Positions 53,683 through 62,923 are shown, counted from the first letter of the stretch. The stretch: 64,000 nt of DNA from Acidimicrobiaceae bacterium (GCA_003132305.1 PKXJ01000004.1:86830-150829), one strand, 5' to 3'. Made by a program: numbers and translations. The notes: generated by a model not told the origin, from the letters alone.

Positions 53683-54915
53683 GTGGATCTGAACTACCCC
53701 GCTGAAGCCGAGTCGTTTCGCAAGGAGATTCACGCCTGGCTCGAAGAGAACCTGCCCCCGGGCTGGTTCGAACCGGGCTTTTCGATGAGTGGCGAAGAGC
53801 GCCTGCACTTCAACGAGACCTGGACTGAGAAGCTCTTCGCCGGCGGCTGGATCTGCGCTGGCTGGCCCGTGGAGTACGGCGGCAAGGGACTCACGCTCAT
53901 GGAGCAAGTGGTCTTGAACGAAGAGTTCGCCAAGGCCAACACGCCCATGCGCGCCGACTTCTTTGGCGACACGTTGGTGGGTCCCACGATCCTCCAGTGG
54001 GGCACCGATGAGCAGAAAAAAGAGTTCATCCCGGGCATCCTGCACGGTTCCATCGCCTGGTGCCAAGGATTTTCTGAGCCCAATTCGGGTTCCGATTTGG
54101 CGAGCCTTAAGACGTCGGCCGTGCTCGACGGTGACGAGTGGGTCATCAACGGACAAAAAGTGTGGACGACCCAGGCCCAACACGCCGACTACGTGTTCCT
54201 GCTGACGCGCACCGACCCCCACGCGCCCCAGCACGCGGGTATCAGCTACCTTCTCGTGCCCATGCACCAAGAGGGTGTCGACGTTCGTCCCATTACGCAG
54301 GTCGACGGCTCGGGCGAGTTCAACGAAGTCTTTTTTACCAACGCGCGCTGTCCGAAGAACAACGTCGTCGGTGGCGTCAACAACGGATGGAAGGTCGCCA
54401 TGACGACGCTGGGCTTCGAGCGCGGCTCGTCGTCGACGACGGGATATCGCCGCTTCTTAAAGGAGTGGGAACTTATTGTCAAAGAGACGACGCGCGTGAA
54501 CAAGAACGACGACGCGCTCGTGCGCGACGCGTTGGTGAAGGCCTGGTCGAAGGTGAAGATCATGGAGATAAACGGCTATCGCTCGCTCACCGACGCGCTG
54601 AACAATACGCACCACGCGGCCCTACTCGGCGCCTGCAACAAGATGTTCTGGTCCGAGGCGCACCGCTCGTCCACGGAACTCGCGATGAACATTCTCGGCA
54701 TGGAGGCGCAGATCCTCACCGGAAAGGGACCGGTCGAAGGACCCTCGGGCGCCCTGCGTCGCGGTCGGGCCGACTACCCCGTTTCGGACCTTCAGGCTCA
54801 GTTCTTCTTCTCGAGATCCGAAACCATCTGGGGTGGCACGGCCGAGATCCAGCGCAACATCATTGGCGAGCGAGCTCTCGGTCTACCGAAGGAACCCAAA
54901 GTCCAAAACGCCTAG
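53683..54915 (+). CDS. Acyl-CoA dehydrogenase
   Basis: A 410-residue FAD enzyme. The substrate/FAD segments WCQGFSEPNSGSDLASLKT, INGQKVWTTQAQHADYVFLL and the C-terminal SETIWGGTAEIQRNIIGERALGLP are typical. The glutamate base cannot be placed with certainty; members of this branch act on fatty acyl-CoA or sterol side chains. GTG 53683 starts at VDLNYPAEAESFRKE; the frame upstream is not coding. The stop shares CTAG with the convergent MFS gene. Confidence 0.93.
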   Translation: MDLNYPAEAESFRKEIHAWLEENLPPGWFEPGFSMSGEERLHFNETWTEKLFAGGWICAGWPVEYGGKGLTLMEQVVLNEEFAKANTPMRADFFGDTLVGPTILQWGTDEQKKEFIPGILHGSIAWCQGFSEPNSGSDLASLKTSAVLDGDEWVINGQKVWTTQAQHADYVFLLTRTDPHAPQHAGISYLLVPMHQEGVDVRPITQVDGSGEFNEVFFTNARCPKNNVVGGVNNGWKVAMTTLGFERGSSSTTGYRRFLKEWELIVKETTRVNKNDDALVRDALVKAWSKVKIMEINGYRSLTDALNNTHHAALLGACNKMFWSEAHRSSTELAMNILGMEAQILTGKGPVEGPSGALRRGRADYPVSDLQAQFFFSRSETIWGGTAEIQRNIIGERALGLPKEPKVQNA

Positions 54916-56156
54916 GCGGACTGAAGAACCTTCTCGCCGCGCTGATGCTGGCGCTGTTGCACGAGCAGTCCAACGCCCGTCAACACCGCGAAGGCCGCGC
55001 CCATGAAGATGCCCAGTCGAGGATTCGACCACGACACCACGAGACCCACGAGCGGCGCCCCAATCGGCGTGGTTCCCAAGAACGCAATGCTGTAAAGACT
55101 CATCACGCGCCCACGCATGTGCTCACTCGAGTTCAACTGCAACAGAGAGTTGGCCGTGGCGATCAAGGCGATGGAAAAGGCGCCCGTGGGAATCATCGCG
55201 ATCTCGGCCAGCGTCACCGTCGGCGCAAAGGCCGCCAGACTCATGAAAAGTCCAAAGCCCAGCATCAAGAGGGCGAGCATCTTGGGCGTCGGACGCGAAC
55301 GTCGCGCCACCATCAGTCCGCCCACGACGGCGCCCAGACCCATCGCGCCCATCAAGAGGCCGTAGTGCGCGGCCGAGTTTTCGTGAAAGGTCGTGCGCGA
55401 GAGCAGCGGCAACGTGACGGTGAAGTTGTACGCAAAAGTTCCCACCACCGCGACGGCGATGATGACGTTACGCAACAAGGGATTGCCGAAGGCGTACTTG
55501 AGACCGAGTCGAAGTTGGCCCTTCTCACGCGCGACCGTACGCATCGGTAAGAACTCGGCCTCGCGCATCAAGAGCAACGCGACGAGTACCGCGACGAAAG
55601 ATCCGGCGTTGGCGTAGAAACACGCCGCGATGCCCAAGAACGCGATGAAGCCCGCCGCGACGCCGGGACCAATGAGACGACCAGCGTTCATCAAAACTGA
55701 GTTGAGACCCACGGCGTTGGCAATGAGGTCACGTCCCACCATCTCTTGCACGAAGGCCTGACGCGCGGGCACGTCAAAGAGATTGACAATGCCGAGACCA
55801 AAGGCGATGACGTACACGGTCAACACGTGCACGTGGTGGGTACTGACGAGAATTCCGAGCAAGAGCGCCAGAAGGCCCGCCGAGGTCTGAGTGAAGTACA
55901 AGATGTGGCGCTTCTCGTGACGGTCAGCAACGAGGCCACCGTAGGATCCGAGAATCAACATGGGCACGTACTGCAGCGCCACCGCGATTCCCAGGTCCAC
56001 CGACGACCCAGTGATCTGCAGCACTAGCCAACCTTGGGCCATTAACTGCATCCACGTGCCCGACACCGAGATCAGCTGGCCAATGAAGTACAGGCGAAAG
56101 TTGCGAACCTTGAGGGCCGCGAACGTGCGCGAGGCTTCTCGCTCTCTTCTACTCAC
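54912..56156 (-). CDS. MFS transporter, DHA3-type drug exporter
   Basis: A 414-residue membrane protein with 12 hydrophobic helices. NFRLYFIGQLISVSGTWMQLMAQGWLVLQ and GLVADRHEKRHILYFTQ (motif A between helices 2 and 3) place it with enterobactin-exporter/DHA3 proteins. Its gene overlaps the marR gene by 4 bases, so expression should follow the regulator's ligand. Substrate unknown. Confidence 0.9.
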   Translation of the reverse strand: MSRREREASRTFAALKVRNFRLYFIGQLISVSGTWMQLMAQGWLVLQITGSSVDLGIAVALQYVPMLILGSYGGLVADRHEKRHILYFTQTSAGLLALLLGILVSTHHVHVLTVYVIAFGLGIVNLFDVPARQAFVQEMVGRDLIANAVGLNSVLMNAGRLIGPGVAAGFIAFLGIAACFYANAGSFVAVLVALLLMREAEFLPMRTVAREKGQLRLGLKYAFGNPLLRNVIIAVAVVGTFAYNFTVTLPLLSRTTFHENSAAHYGLLMGAMGLGAVVGGLMVARRSRPTPKMLALLMLGFGLFMSLAAFAPTVTLAEIAMIPTGAFSIALIATANSLLQLNSSEHMRGRVMSLYSIAFLGTTPIGAPLVGLVVSWSNPRLGIFMGAAFAVLTGVGLLVQQRQHQRGEKVLQSA

Positions 56157-56578
56157 TCGTCCTCCAACAGCACTTCGAGAAACGACACCAACTCTTCGGC
56201 CTTGCGCTGATCGCTGAGCGACAGAGCGAGAAGTTTGCGTTCGAGGAATTCGGTCTTTCGCTGGCGAATCGCGTTGAGTTCTTTTCGACCCAGCGGCGTC
56301 AGACGAACGCGCGTGCAGCGCCGATCCAACGGGTCGGCAACGGTGTGAATGATGCCAAGTTGCTCCATGCCCTTCACCAGTTTCGTTATCGACGGCGGTT
56401 GGACCTGCTCGGCGATGGCGAGATCTCCGAGTGAGGGACTTTCGAGCTTGTCAATCGAGGCCAGCATCGACGCCTGCGCGGGCGACACGCCGGTCAGCGC
56501 CGAGTAGCGCAGCTTTCGATTCATCCGCGTGATCGCTCGGCGCAGTCGAGCGGCCGTTTCGTTGGTAGTTATATTCAT
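56153..56578 (-). CDS. MarR-family transcriptional regulator
   Basis: A 141-residue winged-helix repressor. The recognition helix region is SLGDLAIAEQVQPPSITKLVKGMEQLG and the wing is VADPLDRRCTRVRLTPLGRKEL. The core is of normal length. It is translated with the MFS exporter gene, and a palindrome overlaps its own start codon, pointing to autoregulation of the pair. Confidence 0.93.
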   Translation of the reverse strand: MNITTNETAARLRRAITRMNRKLRYSALTGVSPAQASMLASIDKLESPSLGDLAIAEQVQPPSITKLVKGMEQLGIIHTVADPLDRRCTRVRLTPLGRKELNAIRQRKTEFLERKLLALSLSDQRKAEELVSFLEVLLEDE

Positions 56579-56600
56579 TAGTTCACCTAACTAAATAATA
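56578..56600 (-). promoter_or_regulatory. Candidate MarR operator and -10 box
   Basis: On the minus strand the imperfect palindrome TTAGTTAGGTGAACTAA (56578-56594) overlaps the marR ribosome site (AGGTGA) and start codon, directly after TATTAT (56595-56600), a good -10. The arms TTAGTT/AACTAA are perfect. A repressor bound here would block both transcription start and the ribosome site. Confidence 0.55.
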
Positions 56601-56709
56601 CCACACCCGCCAGCGAACGTGACGGCCGGGGTCGCCAGACCCCACGAGAACGTTACGCTCAAACCACCAGGCGAGACGGCCTCGCGAGCTACCTCGTAAA
56701 GAAGGTGTC

Positions 56710-57630
56710 GTGTACAAAGTTCCAACGCAGCTGGACAAGATCGCCGTCGTCACCGGCGCCAACAGCGGTACGGGCAAAGAGACGGCCCGTCGACTGGCGG
56801 GCGCGGGGGCGCACGTGATCATGACCGTTCGAACGAAAGAAAAGGGCGACGCGGCGCGGGAGGAGATTCTCGCCCAACAGCCCGACGCTCAACTCGAGGT
56901 CCGGCTGCTCGACTTGGCCGATCTCTCGTCGGTGCAGACCTTCGCCGACGCCCTCCTGAGCGAGAAACGGCCGTTGAACCTGCTGGTCAACAACGCGGGC
57001 GTCATGACGCCACCCAAGCGTTTTGAAACGGTCGACGGCTTCGAGTTGCAGATGGGCACCAACTTCCTCGGACCCTTTGCCCTGACGCTTCGTCTGATGC
57101 CACTGCTGCTCGCCGCGAACGAGTCGCGCGTCACCACCATGAGTAGCGACGTCGCGACCGTGGGCAGCATTCGATTCAACGACCCCCAGTGGCGGCGTCG
57201 TTACAGTCCCTTTTTCGCGTACGCCCAGTCCAAACTCGCCGATCTGCTCTTCGCTCAGCAACTGTCGTCGATTGCCCGCGAACGCAACTGGGATCTCATC
57301 AGTAACGCGGCGCACCCCGGCTTCACGCGAACGAATCTCCTGAGCGCGGGGGCCTCGCTCGGCCGAGACAAGCCCCGGCGCCAGTGGATGGGTCAAGCGA
57401 CGTTCTTACCGTCCCAGGGCGTGGAACAGGGTTCCGAACCGCTCCTCTACGCCGCGGCGAGCCCGGAAGCCGTCAGTGGCGCCTACTACGGTCCGAGCAG
57501 ATTCTTCGGTCTCGTCGGCCCAACGACCATCGTTCGAGTACCCAAGAGTGCGCGTAAGGCCAACCTCGGTGAACGCCTGTGGAAACTCGCGGAACAACTC
57601 ACGGACGCCGAGTTACCCGACGCGATGTAG
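56710..57630 (+). CDS. Short-chain dehydrogenase/reductase (retinol-dehydrogenase-like)
   Basis: A 306-residue SDR. It has VVTGANSGTGKETARRLAG, NLLVNNAGVM, a catalytic Ser in TTMSSDVATVG and a YxxxK pair in FAYAQSKLADLLFA. The length and sequence recall the retinol dehydrogenase / WW-oxidoreductase branch. GTG 56710. Substrate unknown; a lipid or sterol is possible given the P450 gene close by. Confidence 0.9.
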   Translation: MYKVPTQLDKIAVVTGANSGTGKETARRLAGAGAHVIMTVRTKEKGDAAREEILAQQPDAQLEVRLLDLADLSSVQTFADALLSEKRPLNLLVNNAGVMTPPKRFETVDGFELQMGTNFLGPFALTLRLMPLLLAANESRVTTMSSDVATVGSIRFNDPQWRRRYSPFFAYAQSKLADLLFAQQLSSIARERNWDLISNAAHPGFTRTNLLSAGASLGRDKPRRQWMGQATFLPSQGVEQGSEPLLYAAASPEAVSGAYYGPSRFFGLVGPTTIVRVPKSARKANLGERLWKLAEQLTDAELPDAM

Positions 57631-57643
57631 CGAGGTCTCGGAT

Positions 57644-58021
57644 TTAGAGCGAGCGGTAACGCGGTACGTACGCGCCCGTGCCGAGTAGCGACGAGTCCTC
57701 GGGATCCATCGTCTCGTCGACTCCCCCGATCACTTCGCTCACCCAGGACAGGCGATCCATGAGAATTCTCGTCACGCCACCTTGGATGGTGTCGGTGGAG
57801 ATCGCGCAGCTCGAACACGCGCCTTGGAGTTGCACCTCGACAACGCCCGTTTCGACGTCGCAGCGAACCAGAACCAGGTCGCCGCCGTCCGCCTGCACCG
57901 AGGGACGCATCAGATCCATCAGCGCGTTCAGCGCTGACAGACGACTGGCTCGTTCTTGATCGGTGAGTTCCACTCCTCCAGTCTGCCGTGAAATCGTGGT
58001 GCCGTGCCGGTAGGGGTCCAC
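57644..58021 (-). CDS. NifU C-terminal (Nfu-type) iron-sulfur scaffold protein
   Basis: A 125-residue protein around an Nfu domain: ALMDLMRPSVQADGGDLVLVRCD and the cluster-binding CSSC in LQGACSSCAISTDT. It may carry iron-sulfur clusters to target proteins. GTG 58021 is the start of the longest reading; GTG 57973 lies too close to a GGAGGA sequence, though it would remove 16 residues that do not look conserved. The C-terminus is a 20-residue extension. Confidence 0.85.
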   Translation of the reverse strand: MDPYRHGTTISRQTGGVELTDQERASRLSALNALMDLMRPSVQADGGDLVLVRCDVETGVVEVQLQGACSSCAISTDTIQGGVTRILMDRLSWVSEVIGGVDETMDPEDSSLLGTGAYVPRYRSL

Positions 58022-58029
58022 TCACTACG

Positions 58030-59307
58030 ATGAAGCCCATGCCTCATTCTGAGCCGGCCCTCGGGGTCCACGAAATCGACCTGTCGGCCACGGAGTTCTG
58101 GCGACGACCCTGGAGCGAACGAGAGGCCGCTTTTCGCCTCCTTCGCCGCGAACTCCCCATTGGCCACTACGACGAGCCCGTTCTGGAGTTCTCGACGCTG
58201 GAGTTCCCCAAGAGCAGTGGGTACTTCGCGCTGACGCGCCACGCTGACGTCGCGCAGGTCTCTCGCCACCCTGAGATCTTTATCTCCGGACCCGGAGCCG
58301 TGTCGATGATCGACTTTCCCCCAGAGATCGTCGAGTACTTCTCGGGCATGATTTCAACGGACAATCCCAAGCACGCTCGTCTGCGACGAATCGTCTCCAA
58401 CGCCTTTAATCCAAGAAACATTCGCGGCGTCGAAGAGTCCATCGAGCGCGTCGCCGGCGCGCTCATCGATCAAGCCCGCGAGCACGGAACGGGCGACTTC
58501 GTCACCGATATCGCCGCGCCCTTCCCCCTCGAGATCATCTGTTCGATGATGGGCGTGCCCGAGAGCGAGTTCGCGACCGTGTTGAAGTGTTCGAACATCA
58601 TTCTCTCGAGCGGTGACTCGGAGTTCATTCCCAAAGGGACCGACCCGGTCATCGCGTTCATCGAATCCGGCGCGACGTTGACCGGCATCATGGAAGAGCT
58701 CGGCAAGTTCCGCGTCGATCAACCAATCGATGACATCACGAGTGCCCTCGTCAATGCCGAGATTGAATCCGAGAAGTTGACCCAACAAGAGCTCGCCTCG
58801 TTCTTCGTGCTGCTCGTGACCGCGGGCAATGAGACCACGCGCACAGCCCTCGCCCACGCGCTGCACGCCTTTGGTGAGTTCCCCGAGCAAAAGCAACGTC
58901 TCGTCCTTGACTTCGAGGGACTCGCGAAGACGGCCACCGACGAGATCGTGCGCTGGGCCACGCCGGTCATTTGGATGCGTCGCACTCTCGCGTGTGACTA
59001 CACCCTCTCGGGCTTCGACTTTAAGACCGACGACAAGGTCATCATGTTCTACAACTCGGCCAATCGCGACGAGGACGCCTTCGTCGACCCGTACGTCTTT
59101 GACGTCGCTCGAACGCCCAACGACCACTTCGGCTTCGGCGCGCCCGGTCCCCACTTCTGCCTCGGCGCGCACTTAGCTCGTCGTGAGATCACGGTCATGT
59201 GGCGCGAACTATTGAGGCGGACCCCGACCATTCACCCGACGGGCCCACCCGCGCAACTCGCCTCAAGTTTCGTCAACGGGATCAAGAGCCTCCCCTACAG
59301 CTTTTAA
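58030..59307 (+). CDS. Cytochrome P450
   Basis: A 425-residue P450. The I-helix is VTAGNETTRTALAHAL, the ExxR motif lies in TDEIVRWATPVIWMRR, and the heme loop is FGFGAPGPHFCLGAHLARREI with the Cys ligand. The N-terminal region (LRRIVSNAFNPRNI) resembles actinobacterial CYP125/CYP142-like enzymes that oxidise sterol or lipid side chains; that assignment is inference. It is soluble. ATG 58030. The electron donor could be a ferredoxin encoded elsewhere. The stop overlaps the next convergent stop through TTAA. Confidence 0.94.
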   Translation: MKPMPHSEPALGVHEIDLSATEFWRRPWSEREAAFRLLRRELPIGHYDEPVLEFSTLEFPKSSGYFALTRHADVAQVSRHPEIFISGPGAVSMIDFPPEIVEYFSGMISTDNPKHARLRRIVSNAFNPRNIRGVEESIERVAGALIDQAREHGTGDFVTDIAAPFPLEIICSMMGVPESEFATVLKCSNIILSSGDSEFIPKGTDPVIAFIESGATLTGIMEELGKFRVDQPIDDITSALVNAEIESEKLTQQELASFFVLLVTAGNETTRTALAHALHAFGEFPEQKQRLVLDFEGLAKTATDEIVRWATPVIWMRRTLACDYTLSGFDFKTDDKVIMFYNSANRDEDAFVDPYVFDVARTPNDHFGFGAPGPHFCLGAHLARREITVMWRELLRRTPTIHPTGPPAQLASSFVNGIKSLPYSF

Positions 59308-59654
59308 GCCTGGCGAGCCGCCAACGCTTCGTCGAAAAGTCGAAGCGCCCTCGGACCCCAGACCGTGCCCGGTCCCCCGTTCATCGAGATCGCGACGCCA
59401 ATGGCCTCGGCGAGCTGTTGGCGCGTGACGCCCGAGCGCACGGCGCCACGAGTGTGCGCCACCATGCAGCCGTCGCACTCGCGAGTAATCGCGATCACGA
59501 CCGCCAGAAGTTCCTTCACCCCGAGCGAAAGTTCGCCCTCGGTCATCGCGGCCGACGACATCGACGCGTAGGCCTTCATGACGTCGGGAATCAACTCGCG
59601 AAGATCGAGCGAGGGTTGACGAAGTTCTTCTCGAATGCTCTCCATGCTGTCCAT
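59304..59654 (-). CDS. Carboxymuconolactone decarboxylase / AhpD-like protein
   Basis: A 116-residue helical protein. The redox motif is ECDGCMVAHTRGAVRSG (CxxC with a following His), as in AhpD-like alkylhydroperoxidases. ATG 59654 is preceded by AGGAGG at good distance; the open frame upstream overlaps the carbonic anhydrase gene and is rejected. Confidence 0.9.
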   Translation of the reverse strand: MDSMESIREELRQPSLDLRELIPDVMKAYASMSSAAMTEGELSLGVKELLAVVIAITRECDGCMVAHTRGAVRSGVTRQQLAEAIGVAISMNGGPGTVWGPRALRLFDEALAARQA

Positions 59655-59732
59655 TGCTACCTCCTGGTGCGAGCGTAGCGACTGGCGAGCCCGTCGAGAG
59701 AATAAAAATCGTCGCTTTCCTAAGATGTCATC

Positions 59733-60248
59733 GTGAGCGTTATCGATGAGCTTCTCGTGCACAATCGCTCGTACGTTAAGGCCCACGGGCATCGTGAACT
59801 GTCCACCGTTCCAAAGTTGCACCTCGCGATCCTTACCTGCATGGACTCTCGGCTCGATCTCTTTGGCGCGCTCGGACTGGATCTCGGTGAGGTCCACCTC
59901 ATACGAAACGCCGGCGGCGTCGCGAGCGACGACGCCGTTCGCTCCCTACTCCTCAGCCAACGACTACTCGACACGCGCGCGGTCATGGTCATTCACCACA
60001 CGCGTTGTGGTCTCGAGTCCTTGGACGAAGAGACCCTGCGGCAAGAGATCACGACCGCACTGGGCGTGCAGCCGCCGTTTCGACTGGGCGCCTACGTCGA
60101 CGTGGACGAGGACGTTCGCGCCACCGTCGCGGTCCTTCGCGCAAGCCCTTTTGTCGACGACACGGAGATACGCGGATTCGTCTTTGACGTCGACGACGGG
60201 GAACTCCGCGAGGTCGATCCGGTGTCCAGCTCCGGCGAGAACGCCTGA
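59733..60248 (+). CDS. Beta-type carbonic anhydrase
   Basis: A 171-residue enzyme. The zinc ligands are in LTCMDSRLDLFG (CxDxR) and HHTRCGLES (HxxC), with RNAGGVASDDAVRSLLLSQ between. This is the short Rv1284-type branch of beta carbonic anhydrases. GTG 59733. It interconverts CO2 and bicarbonate in the cytoplasm. Confidence 0.93.
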   Translation: MSVIDELLVHNRSYVKAHGHRELSTVPKLHLAILTCMDSRLDLFGALGLDLGEVHLIRNAGGVASDDAVRSLLLSQRLLDTRAVMVIHHTRCGLESLDEETLRQEITTALGVQPPFRLGAYVDVDEDVRATVAVLRASPFVDDTEIRGFVFDVDDGELREVDPVSSSGENA

Positions 60249-60259
60249 GGACGGACTCT

Positions 60260-60919
60260 CTAGCCGCCGAGCGTCACGTCCTGGTCTTGGTACCACGCCA
60301 ACGCTTCGTGGAACTGGTCAATCTTAAAATCGGGCCACAGATCATCGACGACGTAAAAGTCTGCGTAAATCGATTGGATGGGCAGAAAGCCACTGAGTCG
60401 TCGCCCCCCGCCCCAACGGATAATTAAATCGATTCTCGAGATCTCGGCGGACGCAATGCCGTCGGCGACATTGTCATTTTTGCTCACGTCGCCATTCCTT
60501 AACGAGTAGTTGAGATCCCAATTCCAGCCGTAGTTCACGAGAAAGTTGACCTTGATGCGGCCCTTGCCGAATCTCGTTCGTTTCGTGTAGGGCAGCAGTT
60601 CTTTTGGAAAGAGCGCGGACTGCGTGTTGCCCACCACGAGGAGTTCCGCGTCCCTCTTTTCCAACTCCGCCACGGCTTTGACGCACGCTTTTCGAAACGC
60701 GTCGATCTGGGCCGCGGGGCGTTTGGTGTTGTCGACGGTAAACCCGTAGAAAGTTATTTCTTTGATTCCCAACTCCAAACAGGCGCTGTACACTTCCAAG
60801 CCCGGCTGCAGTCCAAAGTGATAACCGTCTTGTTTTTCGTACCCTTGGTCTTGGGCCCAGCGCCGATTGCCGTCGGGAATAATGCCCACGTGCTGAGGGA
60901 GTCGTTTAACGTTCGCCAC
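60260..60919 (-). CDS. Divergent cis-prenyltransferase (UppS family)
   Basis: A 219-residue member of the undecaprenyl diphosphate synthase family. It keeps PQHVGIIPDGNRRWAQDQG (catalytic Asp, family DGNxRWA), a His in the DGYHFG segment, DNTKRPAAQ (Arg equivalent to E. coli Arg77), RWGGGRRLSGFLPIQ and YVVDDLWPDF. It departs at the usual SENWxRP motif (TVDNTKRP here), and the RTSGExRxS motif reads RWGGGRRLS, so the acidic residue there is missing. It is slightly short. Base composition is visibly less GC-rich than its neighbours and the protein is Lys/Asn-rich, suggesting transfer. It may make a different polyprenyl length. Confidence 0.85.
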   Translation of the reverse strand: MANVKRLPQHVGIIPDGNRRWAQDQGYEKQDGYHFGLQPGLEVYSACLELGIKEITFYGFTVDNTKRPAAQIDAFRKACVKAVAELEKRDAELLVVGNTQSALFPKELLPYTKRTRFGKGRIKVNFLVNYGWNWDLNYSLRNGDVSKNDNVADGIASAEISRIDLIIRWGGGRRLSGFLPIQSIYADFYVVDDLWPDFKIDQFHEALAWYQDQDVTLGG

Positions 60920-61013
60920 GGCGGTCGCTCTCGGCGAACATATTTTTCACAGTGATGCGATTGTACGACACGGCGGACCCGTGACGAGCCCCGTTCGTGC
61001 GCTCAGAAGCGCA

Positions 61014-61460
61014 CTAGAGCCCCTTCTTAAAGCCCTGGCTGGTCAGTTGGAAACCGTGCGCCTCGTAGAAACGATGCGCGTCGAGTCGAACGTTGCGACT
61101 GGTCAACTGCATCCGGTAGCACCCCTCTCGTCGAGCGAGCGCCTCGGCCGCCGCGAGCAGTTTCGCGCCAATGCCCCGACCACGCAGGTCGCTTCGCACG
61201 TGCACGCTCTCGAGCTCACAGCACCACCCACCGGTGTGTTGAAAGTGGGGAAAGACCAAGACCTGACAGACGCCCACCACTTCGCCCGCTACCTGCGCCA
61301 CCAACACGTCACCACGGCGTCGGCGGGTCTCTTCAACGGCATGCCAGTACGCGTCGACCTTCTCTTCGTTCTCCAGCTCGGGCGTGAGGGACCCACCTCG
61401 GACGACCAAAGAGGCCTGTCCGACGTCGCCCAGGGCGATGGGGCGAATGAGAACCTCCAC
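61014..61460 (-). CDS. GNAT N-acetyltransferase
   Basis: A 148-residue acetyltransferase of the GNAT fold. The acetyl-CoA loop is SVHVRSDLRGRGIGAKLLAAAEALARREGC, and the C-terminal motif is RFYEAHGFQLTSQGFKK. Substrate unknown. It lies 3 bases after the amidase stop, on the same strand, probably the second gene of that transcript. Confidence 0.9.
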   Translation of the reverse strand: MEVLIRPIALGDVGQASLVVRGGSLTPELENEEKVDAYWHAVEETRRRRGDVLVAQVAGEVVGVCQVLVFPHFQHTGGWCCELESVHVRSDLRGRGIGAKLLAAAEALARREGCYRMQLTSRNVRLDAHRFYEAHGFQLTSQGFKKGL

Positions 61461-61463
61461 GAC

Positions 61464-62870
61464 CTAGGGACGCGGGTCGATGGGCGTGAGGACTCCCACG
61501 CTCTGCTCGATGGCTTCGGCGGCGTTCAGGCAGAGATCTTCGCGAAAGAGATCACCGATCACCTGCACCCCGGTCGGCAGACCGTTCGCGACGCCCGTCG
61601 GCACGCAGGCCGCGGGCAAGCCCAAGAGATTGGCCGGCAGAACAAAACGAAAGATCTCCATCACCTTCATGGCCGACTCGGCGTCTTTGATGTCGAAACC
61701 CAGTTCAAACGGCGGCTGGGTCCACGTCGGCCCGACGATTAAGGGATACGTCGTAAAGAACTCCCGCCAAGCTCTCGCCACGCGGTAACGATTCTCGTGC
61801 ATCAAGGCGAGTGACTCCGCCGTGGCGGGGGGAAACTCGACGCGGGTCAGTTCGAGGAACCTCATACCCTCCTCGCCCATAAACGGTTCAATTCTCGGCA
61901 TCGCGACCGCGAGGCTGGTCATCATGAGTTCAGTCCAGACAAGGTAGGCGTCGAAGAGGAGCGGCAACTCGACCTCTTCGACCTCGTACCCGGCCGCTTC
62001 GAGGGCGCGTCCCGCGACGCGCACGCCCTCGGCGACGCCACTGTCGGTCTCTCCACCCAGCGGTTCAACGACGAGCGCGACGCGCTTGGAGACCGGGCGT
62101 CCGTGCAAGGGAACGTCCACGGACTGGGGGTCGCCACGATGCGCGCCCATCACGACTTCGAGTCCGCGACGAACATCACCGACGTGACGAGCCAGCACGC
62201 CATCCGCCAACATGATCTGGGCGTTGATGGCCATTTCAAAGACCGCGCTCGGATTGCCCTGAGCCACGCGGCCGCGCGTCGGCTTGATCGACGCGATGCC
62301 ACAGCAGTACGCCGGGTTGCGGAGCGATCCGCCGATGTCGTTACCCAGCCCAATCGGACTCATGCCCGAAGCGATCGCGGCGGCTTCCCCACCGGAGGAC
62401 CCGCCCGCCGTGCGGCCGTGCTTCCAGGGATTGTGCGTCGAGCCGTAGAGCGACGATTCGGCGTTGATCCGTAGACCGAGGTCGGGCATGTTGGTGCGCG
62501 CGAGCACCACGGCGCCGGCGTCTCGCATCTTCTCGACAATGGGCGCGTCGGCACTGGCCACCACGTCTCTCATGGCAATCGATCCCTCGGAGGTGGCGTA
62601 ACCAGCTACGTCCAGATTCGTTTTTACACTGAAGGGAACCCCGTGCAGCGCGCCCAAGGGCGCACCGGTCTTAAGGGACGCGTCCGCGGCGTCGGCCTCG
62701 GCGCGAACCTCGTCGGGACGCACTTCCACGACGGCGTTGACGGCGCCGTTCACCGATTCAATGCGCGCGAGGTGCGACTCGACGACTTCTCTCGATGAGG
62801 TTTGGCCACTTCGAATAAGTTGCGCCAACGAGGTCGCCGACTCTTGCCACAGTTCTCTCGCCACGGTCAT
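61464..62870 (-). CDS. Amidase (amidase signature family)
   Basis: A 468-residue hydrolase with a Ser-cisSer-Lys triad. The Lys is in PFSVKTNLDVAGY, the signature is GRTAGGSSGGEAAAIASG, and GNDIGGSLRNPAYCCG carries the catalytic Ser. Compared with GatA it lacks a GatB/GatC context, so it is more likely a small-molecule amidase than a tRNA amidotransferase subunit. Substrate unknown. Confidence 0.92.
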   Translation of the reverse strand: MTVARELWQESATSLAQLIRSGQTSSREVVESHLARIESVNGAVNAVVEVRPDEVRAEADAADASLKTGAPLGALHGVPFSVKTNLDVAGYATSEGSIAMRDVVASADAPIVEKMRDAGAVVLARTNMPDLGLRINAESSLYGSTHNPWKHGRTAGGSSGGEAAAIASGMSPIGLGNDIGGSLRNPAYCCGIASIKPTRGRVAQGNPSAVFEMAINAQIMLADGVLARHVGDVRRGLEVVMGAHRGDPQSVDVPLHGRPVSKRVALVVEPLGGETDSGVAEGVRVAGRALEAAGYEVEEVELPLLFDAYLVWTELMMTSLAVAMPRIEPFMGEEGMRFLELTRVEFPPATAESLALMHENRYRVARAWREFFTTYPLIVGPTWTQPPFELGFDIKDAESAMKVMEIFRFVLPANLLGLPAACVPTGVANGLPTGVQVIGDLFREDLCLNAAEAIEQSVGVLTPIDPRP

Positions 62871-62923
62871 CCCCTCGGAACAGTTGCTCTGGGTAGTTTG
62901 TCACGTAGCCACGCAATGAGAGA

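Noticed and set aside
54138-55550. A 470-residue plus-strand open frame over the acyl-CoA dehydrogenase end and MFS gene
   Set aside because: It crosses two real genes, lacks hydrophobic or motif structure, and is Arg/His/Gln-rich.
61464-62870. GatA subunit of Asp/Glu-tRNA amidotransferase
   Set aside because: The signature fits the amidase family in general, but no gatB or gatC is nearby and the gene is paired with a GNAT; called a general amidase.
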